Positions 29,650 through 39,504 of a stretch of DNA of 64,000 bases are shown here, piece after piece. Within the stretch, counting starts at the first letter, position 1, and every line of letters begins with the position of its first letter. This DNA is from Symbiodinium natans (Eukaryota > Sar > Dinophyceae > Suessiales > Symbiodiniaceae). The notes beneath the pieces are model-generated. The model was given only the letters and a program-made list of their open reading frames with translations. It was not told where the DNA came from and searched no databases. A program made the position numbers and the translations under genes. Location: positions 32,501 to 96,500 of the forward strand of contig CAJNDS010000027.1 of the NCBI GenBank assembly GCA_905221605.1, given 5' to 3'.

Positions 29650-30410
29650 GGCTCTGGGCAGTTTACTTCATGTGGCTTCAGGTGCAAAGATGTCGCTGCG
29701 CCCCCACAAGGCGAAGGCTCGGATGCGGAGGCCTGCTTTTCTGAAGCTTACTTACAAGGGAATCCTTCTTTTTCGGATGCCCTCCCCCCCCCCCTCCCAC
29801 CCGCCCCCCAACAACAAATGAAACCTGAACCCTAAACCCCCCCAAACCCATAGCCCATCAACCCTGAAGACCCCAAGCCTTGTGATCTGTGATGAGGCCG
29901 GAGGGAGGCCCAGGAATTCCTTTGATCCTGCGCTGAGCCATCGGCCGGCTGTGTCACGCAAGTCTCGAAGAGGATGGGCTGCGAAGCCCTTATGACATCC
30001 CCATAATTCCCAGCTACACGGTCAGTTCTAAGTCCAGCCCATCCTGGGAGTTGCATTCGGAACGAAAAAACTGGTCGCGCCGCACTGTGCCTGTGCTCCC
30101 CCCCCCCCCCATTGCCGAGATTCTCCATGCCTCCTTCAGCCTTGTTCGCGATCCGCCTGACCAGCCTGAAGTGTGGCCTCACTGGCAAGCCTGCATGGTT
30201 TCAGTGGCAAAGTAGTTGTCAAGGGGCTGCTGCCTCACAGCTGTAAATCCATGCATGCAGCACCAACGCAGCATCACTCGGTGAAGTGTTGCTTGCCTAT
30301 TCCATGTCGTACGAATGATGAGATAGACCGCGACAACCCACTGTAGTGGCCTGGTAGCGTTCCATCAACATGTCGCTTCTCATGGCTCTATCCTGACACT
30401 GGCGGCGGAC
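29650..30410. other. Mixed region, little supported
   Basis: A C-run at 29786-29795, short CCCTAAA remnants at 29830-29850, a coding-like stretch VICDEAGGRPRNSFDPALSH near 29882-29945, and a second C-run at 30100-30109. No gene model. Confidence 0.35.
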
Positions 30411-30421
30411 GAGGTGCGGCT

Positions 30422-31001
30422 ATGGCTACCGAAATGGCGTGGTCCCTATATCGGGCCGAGCACGTTGGGAAGCACTGTCATGTTGCTTTGCGACAATCTG
30501 AGGCAGAGGTAAGGGATCCGCCACAAGATGGTGCATCTCCGCCACACGCCTGTGAGCCTGAGAAGGCATCCTCACAGGAGACGCCTGCAGAGGTCCCTGC
30601 AGACTTTCCTGAGCAGCACTACTCGGGCGTTTTGGAGATTCGGGGGTACCTTATTGGGGTCCTAGTCTTAAGGGAATCCTACTATTTGGGGGTCTATATT
30701 TGGGGGCCCTTATTTTCGTAAGCCCCCACTTGTTGTTCAGATGTGGAAGGTCAGCCCCAGCAAGGAAAAGGAAGAGATTGAGCCAGTCGGCAAAGACTCT
30801 GACTTAAAGTTGGCCGTTGCGGAAGCGGAAGCACAACAAGAGGCTGTCGGATTCCTCAGCATCATAATTTGTTTAGGGTTTAGGTTTAGAAGTCTTGTGG
30901 GGTTAGGGATGATCTGCTAAGAATGATTTGGGGTGTTGCCAAGCCAATCTCTCTCTGGAGGCTGCTGAAAGACAGCTGGCTCTCGTTCCGCAGCAGAAGG
31001 C
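30422..31001 (+). CDS. Unknown multi-exon gene, charged and coiled-coil-like
   Basis: Exon ending 30508 reads MATEMAWSLYRAEHVGKHCH then VALRQSEAE and meets a canonical GTAAGG donor. Open sequence 30550-30628 (EKASSQETPAEVPADFPEQH) is probably the next exon. Exon 30741 on, after GTTGTTCAG, reads KVSPSKEKEEIEPVGKDSDL then KLAVAEAEAQQEAVGFL. Exon about 30949-31001 reads NLSLEAAERQLALVPQQK before GCCAAG. The intron before 30741 is occupied by element A. Role unknown. Confidence 0.5.
30640..30727. mobile_element. Introner-like foldback element, family 1 (copy A)
   Basis: Contains GGTACCTTATTGGGGTCC, TCCTACTATTTGGGGGTC and the right end TTATTTTCGTAAGCCCCC. The C-run ends at 30727 and exon 30741 starts 13 nt later. 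The left arm (GGAGATTCGGGGG) is more diverged. Confidence 0.72.
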
Positions 31002-31025
31002 CAAGTCGTGCTCAAGAACTCAGAA

Positions 31026-31115
31026 TAGGGTTTAGGGTTTTTTAGGGTTTGGGTTTTTAGGGTTTGGGTTTCTTAGGGTTTAGGGTTTTTTAGGGTTTAG
31101 GGTTTTGGTGACCCC
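31026..31115. repeat. TTTAGGG tract with T-run variants
   Basis: TTTAGGGTTTTT and TTTGGG variants alternate with TTTAGGG. Confidence 0.85.
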
Positions 31116-31119
31116 TCTG

Positions 31120-31840
31120 CCCTAAACCCGATTCCCTCTAATTCTACAACTAGGGGGTGTAGCAAGGGACCCAATTGTTGGATGCTGCTGCCTTGCCGGA
31201 GTCTACATCGTCCACCGCCCGCGCCGCTATACGGCAGGGCAAAGGCAAAGGCTCCATAACTTATTACATATAGGGGCACCTTGGCCGTCTGCGCGCTGGA
31301 GCTTCTAGCCGAAAACATCTTAGAACAGTTGAAGGTGCTCTGGGCTCTGAACTTAGGGCGTAGGGGCATGGACGACTTGGGCATTTATGCGATTGCTGCC
31401 GTCGGTTGGCATGCAAGCTTCTCTACGGCAAAGCCATGGAAAGCCCCAACTAAACCCTAAACTCTAAGCTCATAGCTACAAGCCCTAAGTGAGCACAATC
31501 TCGGGAGCCTGTATTTGGGTCATGTGGGTAGTTCTATCAATCAAGATACTTTTTGAGTCATTGAGGCATATTCTTTAGGGGGAACTCAAAAGGACCGTCG
31601 TTTAGAGAGCCCCCGAAACCCTAAACCGTCGTACCGTGACATTGCTCTGATGCAGACTCTGCCGATGTGCTTGAGGGGCTCCCCCTGCTGTGAAGCTCCA
31701 CATGCCGGTCAAAAACTTTCAGGGTTTTAGGGCTTTAGGGTTTTAGGGCTCTAGGGTATTTAGGGTTTTAGGGGTTTAGGTTTAGGGCTTGAGGGTTCAG
31801 ACTTTGGGTCGAGCCACCATCCCCCCCCCCCCCCCCCCCC
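31120..31840. other. No supported gene; decayed telomeric DNA and a C-run
   Basis: Isolated CCCTAAA and TTTAGGG units (31447-31460, 31615-31627, 31718-31795) and about 20 C at 31820-31840. Frames are shadows. Confidence 0.45.
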
Positions 31841-31899
31841 GCCCTTCCCCGCCCGGCCAGAAGGGGGAGAAAGCCTGCCATTTTCCTTCCACGGCTAGC

Positions 31900-32140
31900 C
31901 ATCTCAACTGCCCGCTTGCAGCCCTTGGTCAGCAATTGCGGAGGCTTCACAAAGACATGGCGCAAGGAACAGCCTGGTGTTCCTTGGTGCACAGTAAGGG
32001 CACTCCAACTCCAGCCAGGTGCACGCAACAAGTCAACACAGTAGCAGTCGCCAAGATCAGTCGCTTTGTGTTTGCAATTTTTTACCATGGCGAGTCCATG
32101 AGGTTGACACCATTTTCTGCAGGGTAAGAGGTGAAGTCAG
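31900..32140 (+). CDS. Possible exon, frame ambiguous
   Basis: PLVSNCGGFTKTWRKEQPGV and SHLNCPLAALGQQLRRLHKD are both open across 31905-31985. Codon bias hints at coding on +, but the correct frame cannot be chosen. Confidence 0.25.
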
Positions 32141-32187
32141 TGACCGGCCCTACATGGCCACAAGCGGCACACCCATCGACCGAGGCC

Positions 32188-33035
32188 CCTCTATGTCGAG
32201 CAGCGAGGCCATGGAAAAGATGGCGAGCTTCTCCGTGACTTCATCCTGCGCAGGGTGCACATGAAGGAGGTGAACCGCCTGCATGCCTTGCCTGTTGCCA
32301 TAGCCGCCTGACCGAAGGATTTTCGCGACGTGGCGCTGAAGCGCTGGCTCATTCGCGAAGACTTCTTCGACGAGTTCTTTGCAGCGCTTCCGGCATGTCT
32401 GACTGGCATACGCCTGAAAACACGTGCTTCAATAATTCATCTCGCCCAACTCAGCCATTTTGGAGACCATGCTTCATGCTCAGCCTTCTCAGAGCACCTG
32501 AAATGACAGGACTACATGAAGCAGTATGGGGTGCCAGGCGTGCGCTTGTCCCTCACTGATCCTGGGACCACACCTCGGCTACGTGAGGCAGCGCCAGTGA
32601 GGCCGAGTCTGAGCGCATGGAGCAGCTTGCCGGTGGCCTAAGTGCTCAGACACAGCCGAAGTACAGAATTGTGCATAGTACGGCTAAGGCCGAAGAGTGC
32701 AAGGACATCTTGGTACCAACGAAGCTGCCAAAGAAGCAGGCTAAACATGAACAGACCCTGTTCATGGAATGTGTATGGATACGGGCCCGGACAGGTATCT
32801 GACCTTGAAGCAGTCGCGGCCTCCAGCGACGCGCGGAGCTTGGCCTCCCGCTCTCTCAGAACGAAAGCTGGTGAAGTGTGCAGTAAAGAGTCAGGTCTAC
32901 CAGCTTCGCGACACTCTCCTAGCTGCCGTGAAGGACACTTGGCACACAGGGACCCTAATGTCTAGATCCGGAACCTGCCAGAACTCTGAAGTCATCCCAC
33001 AGTCCCTATTCAGAATGATAATCGCAACGTTTAAC
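32188..33035 (+). CDS. Unknown gene segment with an in-frame stop or micro-intron
   Basis: After CGACCGAG a frame reads PLYVEQRGHGKDGELLRDFI, LRRVHMKEVNRLHALPV, then an in-frame TGA at 32309, then DFRDVALKRWLIREDFFDEF FAALPACL. Removing 32291-32311 (GC...AG, 21 nt) restores the frame. A second exon, about 32590-32775, reads SASEAESERMEQLAGGLSAQ then TKLPKKQAKHEQTLFMECVW; a third near 32840-32955 reads KLVKCAVKSQVYQLRDTLLA AVKDTWHTG. The product is charged and helical, no family known. It could equally be a decaying copy. Confidence 0.5.
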
Positions 33036-33191
33036 TAGTAATATTAAGCAAGAGAACAAGGGCAACAACGATAACCCGAACAATACGAACAATACTTCAC
33101 ATTCCATACTTCCGCGTCGCCTGTGCAGGATCTTTCCAGCCCGCGGAGAATCTTAGGGCTGGCAACAAACTGTCTGATGCCGGCGGCTCAG

Positions 33192-33347
33192 ACCCTGAAC
33201 CTTATTAACCCTGTAAAACCCTGTAAATCCCTGCAAAACCCTGTAAATCCCTGTAAAACCCTGTAAAACCCTGTAAAACCCTGTAAAACCCTGTAAAGCC
33301 CTGGAAAACCCTATAAACCTTATAAACCTTATAAACCCTATAAAGCC
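33192..33347. repeat. CCCTGTAAAA variant array
   Basis: Units of CCCTGTAAAA and CCCTGTAAAT, then CCTTATAAA. This is a telomere-like array whose unit has grown to 10 bp. Confidence 0.9.
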
Positions 33348-33464
33348 TAACTCCGAGAGCAGCCAAAGCTTAGGCCCCAAGCCGGTTTATGGCCAAAACC
33401 TAGGAAGCCACAGGGCCCAAAAATCCCCATGGCCCCTTCCTGAAGAACCTAGTTGTACAGTTTA

Positions 33465-33552
33465 AGGTTTAGGGTTTAGGGTTTGGGGTTTGGGGTTTAG
33501 GGTTTAGGATTTAGGGTTTAGGGTTTAGGGTTTCGGGTTTAGGGTTTAGGGG
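33465..33552. repeat. TTTAGGG array and G-run
   Basis: About 11 G-strand units with TTTGGGG and TTTCGGG variants, running into a G-rich run (33551-33576). Confidence 0.92.
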
Positions 33553-33967
33553 GGGCGGGGGGGGGGGGGCGGGGGGTGGTTACAAAACCTGACCTACCAA
33601 AGACACCGGTAGTGTTGGGGCTCTTATGGTACAGGCCCGAAACCCTAACACCCTCAATGATTCCCGGCGATGAATCGCCGAAAAGCCACCCAGTCGCCCC
33701 AGGACCGACAACGCCAAGGACCTGAGTTACAACCGTCTTGGGGTTTAGGGATTGGGGTAGTTTGAGGCTTAGGGTTAGGGGTCATAGTCCTAAGCCCAAA
33801 ACCCTGAACCCGAAATCCGGAACCTAATCCTAAACCCTAAACCCCGAATCCGACTCCAGCTGGGCGGAAGGAGACTTTGGCGCTCGAACATCAGCGGAGA
33901 TTGCGCCGCGTTGACGGGCCCTCGGCTCCTTATCCTCTTTGTCTGTCTGCAAGAACCTGAGGTTTCC

Positions 33968-34023
33968 CTGGTTCTTAGTAGGGAATGAGGGAAATAGGGC
34001 CCTATGTCTCTACCAAGAACCAG
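33968..34023. mobile_element. 56-bp foldback, family 3
   Basis: CTGGTTCTTAGTAGGGAATG at the left pairs with TCTACCAAGAACCAG at the right. AGGGAATGAGGG and ATAGGGCCC inside also occur in the element at 35183-35281. Confidence 0.65.
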
Positions 34024-34601
34024 CCAGTTTAGGGTGTAAGGTTAGGCTGACGGGTTGAGGAGTGAAGGGTTTAGGGTTTAAGGGTCCTTGCAAGAACCCT
34101 ACAAGTAGGGTTTACCGGTTTGGGAGAGAAGGGTTGAGCGTTTAAAGGTTCAAATAGGGTTTAAGGGTTTAAGTTCAGGGTCGACATCGGGTCTGTGAGG
34201 TCTTTGCGTAGTCGTGATGGTGCCTGTAGGCATTTTAGGGTTCCGGGTCTTGATAGGAACCCTAAATCCCCAACACCCCAAAACCTCGAAGCCTTGAAGC
34301 CCAAACCCTAAAACCCCAAACCCTAAAACCCCAAACCCTCAACCAGCAACCCTTAAACCCTTAAACCCTTAAGCCCTAAGCCCTAAAACCCTAAAGCCCC
34401 ACAACCCTGAACCCCAAACCCCTAAAACCCCAAACCCTGAAACTTAAAAACCCTTAAACTCTAAGCCCCGAACCCTAAGACACTAAAACCCCAAAACCTT
34501 CAAACCCTAAACCCTAAAACCCCCAAAACCCTCAAACCCTAAACCCTAAACCCCTAGCACCCTAACACCCCAAAGCCCTAAAGCTCCAAACCCTAAAGCC
34601 T

Positions 34602-34741
34602 GGTTCATGGTACTTACTAACCACTTATAACTGGGCTTATAACCCTACTTATAATTGGGATAACCCATATAAGGCCTTTTAGCGGCATTATAAGTAGGGT
34701 TTATAAGTACAGTTATAATTGTTTAGTAAGTACCGTGAACC
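34602..34741. mobile_element. 140-bp near-perfect inverted-repeat element
   Basis: GGTTCATGGTACTTACTAA at the left pairs with TTAGTAAGTACCGTGAACC at the right, and pairing continues through TTATAACTG/CAGTTATAA and ACCCTACTTATAA/TTATAAGTAGGGT. The arms are about 60 nt. MITE-like and probably young, given the few mismatches. It sits in decayed telomeric DNA. Confidence 0.85.
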
Positions 34742-35182
34742 TTTAAGTAAACTCTCTGCTGCCAAGGTCTTCCAGTGCCTGAAGGGCATCTGGGAGTCCG
34801 GCGTAGGGGGAGAGGTGGGAACTTCACGAGCGCATGCGCGAGATTAGGGTTTAGGGTTTGGGGTTTGGGGTTTAGGGTTTGGGGTTTAGGGTTTAGGGTT
34901 TAGGGCTCAGGGTTTGGGGGTTAGGGTTTAGGGGTGAAAGTTGAAGGTCGAGAGTTGACGGTTTGAGATACTAGTCGGCAATTAGGGCTTTGTCTCAGTG
35001 TCTGGGGGTGGTTTTCAGTACGGAAATTAGGGAGTCATGTAGGTATCCATCCCTTATTAAAGGGTTGTTGAGGGATATATGATGAAAGGTACCTTCCCTG
35101 CTAAGAACGGTTGAGGACAACGGGAGCGCATCTGAGAATTGTAACAATGCCTAACCCTACACTCGACTACAGCTTAACTTAC

Positions 35183-35281
35183 TGTTGGTTAGCAGGGAAT
35201 GAGGGACATTAGGGCCCCATAGAATACCCTTTGAGGGATTTACATGGGTACCTCATTCCCCCTTTCCCCTACGAACCAACA
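35183..35281. mobile_element. Foldback element, family 3, ending at a splice acceptor
   Basis: TGTTGGTTAGCAGGGAATGA at the left pairs with CTCATTCCC..CGAACCAACA at the right. The right end is followed at once by AAG, and the next bases open an exon (35285 or 35287), so the element's edge supplies or adjoins the 3' splice site. Confidence 0.68.
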
Positions 35282-35284
35282 AAG

Positions 35285-35825
35285 AGCTTCAAGAGGTCCT
35301 GAAGATGGCCATGGACGCAGTCAGAACTCGTATTGACAGGCTCGGCACGGCTGTCGTGGGTCAGGATTTAGGTTTGGGGTTTAGGGTTTAGGGTTGGGAG
35401 AAGAGCAGGGACCGCGCAGGTTCAAATCCAAAGCGGGGGAGTCCAGTGACGTCATTCAGGCAATGGCAGGCGGGAAAGGGCGGGGGTGGCGCGCAACTTG
35501 TCATGATTCCACAGTGGCATGGGCAAAGAGAGCGCTGGTCACTGTCCAGGAAGCTAGTTGGTGCGCTTGGCTCAAGTACCAGAGAGCCGACCCCCGCACC
35601 CCCAAACGCCGAAACCCTAAACTGGGCTGCTGATACGGAACACAGTTACTGCACCAAGATAGGGATCTGTCTCAAACCCTAACAGCAACCCGGCAAACAC
35701 TCAACTCTTCTCCACCCAGCATGTGCGATACTCTGGAGCGCTCACTGGCCGGTCTGCCCAAAGCCGTCGCTCGGACTGGATCTGCCATCGCTGAAATCTC
35801 CATAGACCTGTCCTTTCTATTTTGA
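35285..35825 (+). CDS. Exons of an unknown gene, with stop
   Basis: Exon about 35285-35359 reads LQEVLKMAMDAVRTRIDRLG TAVV and ends before GTCAGG. A terminal exon after CACCCAG (about 35720-35825) reads MCDTLERSLAGLPKAVARTG then SAIAEISIDLSFLF and a TGA at 35823. The open stretch 35394-35633 between them (SDVIQAMAGGKGRGWRATCH) may hold a further exon. Helical, unknown function. Confidence 0.5.
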
Positions 35826-36274
35826 GTTTGGGCGTTTGTGACTAGTAATACTCCTTTGCTGCACCGAAGCTTCTGATGTTCATGGTTACCCGCCGATGCC
35901 GATATGCCCGGTGTTTTGCACGCCGTGAAAAATCATCAGCATCTTGCTGTCGATATTCCTGTTTGGGTGCTGAATGGCATTCTTGCTGTCAGACGGCCCG
36001 AGGTGCCAACAAACCCATGTTCCTGTATCGATGAATACTGCATCGATGCCTTTTCGAAGAGAGGGTAGTCGGAGAGGAGCAGAGAGGAAAAGAGAGAAAT
36101 GTTTCAATGAATAGGGGAGACCGTCGAGTGGAGGAGCCTTTGTTACGCCGTCAGTGAAGAAAGTTGGGCAGTCATCTAGATTAGGTTTCGTTTGGGGTAC
36201 TTATGATAGCGTGCCGTAGTAGTTCACTAAGTGATGCCCACAGGGCCTAACTTTCAGAACTGCCCATGTGACAA

Positions 36275-36372
36275 GTGCAAGCCGGCTTGCAGCTAACGCA
36301 AACACAGCTACAACCTGAGGAATTGCACCTGCATTTGGAGGGTGCAATGCGCAGGAGCCTTGGGTTGTGCAA
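36275..36372 (+). CDS. Candidate exon, Gln/Leu-rich
   Basis: Open frame QAGLQLTQTQLQPEELHLHL then EGAMRRSLGLCN. Amphipathic; borders uncertain. Confidence 0.35.
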
Positions 36373-36782
36373 TGTTGATGCCTGGCTTGTAATGTACCCC
36401 GATGCTTCACGTTCTATGTGTGCGAGTATCTCTCCTCTATCTTTAGTGTGTCATCAGGTCCGGAGACGTTAACAGAACTCTGCGAGAAGTACGACATAGA
36501 GCGTCCTCCAGATACGTGGCTCATGCGCATGAAATTTCGTCGTGTGTCGTGACTGTCGTGACTATCAGTGCTCCCATTTAAAAGTATAGACTATAGTGTT
36601 TCCTGAGGCGTGGAAAATCCTTTCCGGACTTTGACCCGCTTCTCGGCCGACACACAGCAGCCTGCTGCTGGCGCGAACGCGCGCTAGAAATCTGACGCAG
36701 ATTCGTGCAGTTGCTGCATAAAATTTTGCGATGTTCTCATGAGAAGTGTAGGTTCCCATTCAGGTTCCTCCCTTTCGCCTAG

Positions 36783-36975
36783 GTTTGCGCGCTGCTACAT
36801 TGCAGTCTGCGAGTGCCTGCGGAAAGAGGAGGACCTGCGGCGCCTGGTACGCGAAGTCGCCGAGGATTCCGCCGAGTCGGGTGCTCTGCACGCAGGCAGT
36901 CAGGCAGCCGTCTCGCTTGCACGGGCAAAAGCCAAATCAATCAATGGACAAATAATGCCTGACGTACATGTGCAA
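36783..36975 (+). CDS. Exon of an unknown gene
   Basis: After TTCGCCTAG a frame reads FARCYIAVCECLRKEEDLRR, LVREVAEDSAESGALHAGSQ and AAVSLARAKAKSINGQIM. Strong charged-helix coding signature and an AG|G acceptor. The frame fades into a (TA)n tract from 36980, where the donor should lie. Confidence 0.55.
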
Positions 36976-37160
36976 GTATAGTATACATATATATATATAT
37001 GCATATATATATATATTGGGTTATGTTATATGCAGAATATGTGTAAGCATGCGCATGGACATGCAAATTACATGCACTTGAATATGTGTATGTATGTAAA
37101 TGATTATAATCAAGCAAATGCAAACTTGATATCAGCATGAATATTACCAATAGAATATAA
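36976..37160. other. AT-rich noncoding stretch with (TA)n
   Basis: TATATA runs at 36985-37017, then ATG/CAT-rich DNA. No gene. Confidence 0.75.
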
Positions 37161-37499
37161 GTACAACACACGTGCAGACAGATACAAAGGTAGATGGAGA
37201 GACAGATATGTCAGTGGTTGCACATGTGTTTGAGTATGCAACGTCATGGGGAACCAAATATGAACAAGTAGTATATAGAAAAAAATGCTGGTTCAATTTC
37301 TCAAAAAGCAGGCCCCCATGCCGTGGCCCTCTGAAGTGTGTCCGTCAGTGCGGGAGCCCGACGCACAGAAGTGTCTGCAGCTTGAGGTGCCACGTGGATA
37401 GAGCCCGCACTCTCGCTGGAGCTCTACGCTGACCGGCTAGGTGGGGCCTTCAGGGAATCAGCTTTGGGTTCAAGGTCTGGGGCTTTGAGTCGAACTCAC

Positions 37500-38525
37500 C
37501 AAGTTCAGGTGGTTTTGAGGCGACTTTGCGGATGCTCTTCTCTGCGGCGGAAGAAGCAGAGGAGTTGACCGGGGTTGCCATGGGCTCCCCGTCGACACCG
37601 TCAGGCATGTCATGGAGTAGTGTACTCTGTGCCCTGTGTTCGTAGCCAGATGTCGCAGCCAAGGCTTCATCGTCGCAGCCGAGAGGCACATGCCCATCGC
37701 TAGAGCTGACAAGCTTGCTGCAACGGTGCCTCGGCCACGTGGAAGGAAACATGCTAGGCGCTGGGCGGCCGAGATTGCCTTGGAATATGGTAGTCGAAGC
37801 TCTTGTCCTGGCGACGCATGGGCACAGTGTCTCTTGAGCATGATTTCGACCAGGTCAAGAAGCTGGTGGAGGGTAGTGCCAAGATCAAGGGCCGACAAGG
37901 AATAGTTGGCTTCGGGCTGCACGGTCCAGAGGCCTGGTGGGCAGGACATGGTTTTCGTCGTCACATTTCTGATTCCGGTCCGCTGTTTGCTGCATCTGAA
38001 AGCTTGGGGGATCTTCTCCCTAGGCTGGCCATCCACCACAGCCGTGGAAGGAGGCCTTCAAAACCGCCTGCGTTGAGGGCGTGGTTCCCTTGCCGCATGC
38101 TGGCGAGTATCCTCCCTCAGAGGAGCCTGGAGCAGGAGCTGAAAGTGTCACTCGGCTCTGTGCTGCTACTACTGATACAACTTCGACGAATGCTACTGGA
38201 ACACAGCAGCAACAACACCAGCAACCAGCTCAAGTACTACTGGCTACTAGGACGACGGCAACGGCGGCCACTACCAGTTCTACCGCTGGAACCACCAGTA
38301 CCACCACTACTAATCATAGCAAGAAATGACGAGGATAACCACGACATCAGAAGCAGAATCTGCACGAAGTTTCCTTTTGTTGCTGGAGGTTCGGTTCTGC
38401 GTGGACACGTTGGGCGCCCCCCGCATAGCACACGGAGTTCTCGCAGCGGGAGACAACGGACTCATTGCCCACCTAGCCGACCTGAAAGTGTGTTTGGAGC
38501 CGAGCAAATGTCATAAGGAGCCAGG
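37500..38525 (+). CDS. Cluster of candidate exons, unknown gene
   Basis: Coding-like stretches on +: 37533-37600 (TLRMLFSAAEEAEELTGVAM), after TTCGTAG at 37648 (LELTSLLQRCLGHVEGNM), 37840-37890 (HDFDQVKKLVEGSAKIKG), 38081-38200 (PHAGEYPPSEEPGAGAESVT) and 38380-38520 (CVDTLGAPRIAHGVLAAGDN). ACT/ACC triplets make 38200-38330 low-complexity. A 189-codon minus-strand frame overlaps it but shows no splice sense. No family recognised. Confidence 0.4.
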
Positions 38526-38527
38526 AA

Positions 38528-38615
38528 GGGTGTAAGGGGCCCATGTTCCTTGACTTGTGCTACTTAAGGGCTTACTTGGGCTTGTGAAGGCCGGGGAATA
38601 TGGGCCCTTACACCC
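38528..38615. mobile_element. 88-bp foldback element
   Basis: GGGTGTAAGGGGCCCATGTTCC (read as one arm) pairs with GGGGAATATGGGCCCTTACACCC. A separate sequence family from the other foldbacks, but of similar size. Confidence 0.65.
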
Positions 38616-38806
38616 ACCTGCGCTCCCTTATGGAAGTGACATCGGGAGATGCCTGTTCCCTACATGGAAGAACCCAAGGTCTCGATATCTGCCCGACCAG
38701 CAACCAGCTGCTCGGCACAGTCCCGGGACAAGGTCTGCAGTCGCCCCTCAAGCAGTTTCTTGAGGCGGGTGTGCCAGGGCCCCAGCCGAGCCAGCTGGGT
38801 TTCTGA
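38616..38806 (+). CDS. Candidate exon with stop
   Basis: Open frame SNQLLGTVPGQGLQSPLKQF then LEAGVPGPQPSQLGF and a stop. Coding-like, no acceptor chosen. Confidence 0.35.
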
Positions 38807-38844
38807 ATTTTCGCGAAGGTGGTGAAACATTCTGGAGTTTGATG

Positions 38845-38883
38845 CATATATATATATGTATATATATACATACATGCTACATC

Positions 38884-38917
<34 letters not shown>

Positions 38918-38920
38918 CAC
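38845..38920. repeat. (TA)n microsatellite
   Basis: Two TA blocks separated by CATACATGCTACATC. Confidence 0.95.
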
Positions 38921-38924
38921 ACAA

Positions 38925-39085
38925 CTGCAGTCCTCACGATCCTCGCAATCCTCATGCTTGAGGATTGTCTGTCAATCAGGCCCTGCACCATCAACTCCGA
39001 TGATCCGTTGCTGTTCGGGTGCTGCTTGCTGGGAGAGTACGAGCGCTGTCGGCAGGAGTTGCTTGGCCTCAAGTCTACGGCCTGA
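38925..39085 (+). CDS. Candidate terminal exon
   Basis: Reads MLEDCLSIRPCTINSDDPLL then FGCCLLGEYERCRQELLGLK STA and a TGA at 39083. An overlapping frame continues to 39269 (MSDEELASCAAAWRGQSRSC), so the choice is open. Confidence 0.4.
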
Positions 39086-39504
39086 ACCGCCCGATGCACC
39101 GAGTAGGGAGCCTTGTGAACTTGCTGCGAGGCTGAGCATGTCAGATGAGGAGTTGGCCTCATGTGCTGCTGCTTGGCGTGGTCAGTCGAGGTCTTGTAGC
39201 GTTGCTTCGCAGATCCATGTACATTCCACCCTTGCAAAGAACACATTGTACCAAGGCTGCATCCTTTGAGCACTCACGAGCGCCAGATGCTCTGAAGCAG
39301 AAGGGCCTTGACGGTGTCAAGGCTCACTTGCCAACGCTGCCCCAAGCCGCCTCAATAACCCTAGGGACCTGGGGGCTTGTGGGCATAAGGGTACTGCAAG
39401 GACATAAGTGATATAAGAGCATAAGGATATAAGTCTTGGTAATCAGCTGCTAGAAGTAAATCAGGGGCTGCTTGTCGAATCGAACACCCGCATCTTCCCA
39501 ACAG

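Larger units (their letters stand above)
33600..34960. repeat. Long block of decayed telomeric DNA
   Basis: C-strand variants (CCCTAAAACCCC, CCCTTAAA, CCCTGAA) dominate 34250-34600 and G-strand variants 34841-34950. No exon seen. Two foldback elements are embedded. Confidence 0.8.

Noticed and set aside
35390-35440. GGTTCAAATCC as a tRNA B box
   Set aside because: The T-stem does not pair and no acceptor, D or anticodon arm can be folded upstream.
35565-35582. TTGGCTCAAG as a relic dinoflagellate spliced leader
   Set aside because: Only 10 bases match the leader's 3' end, the preceding bases differ, and it lies within an open frame, not before a start codon.
37470-38039. 189-codon minus-strand frame
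   Set aside because: The + strand shows better codon character and splice signals across the same bases, and no minus-strand gene is supported elsewhere.
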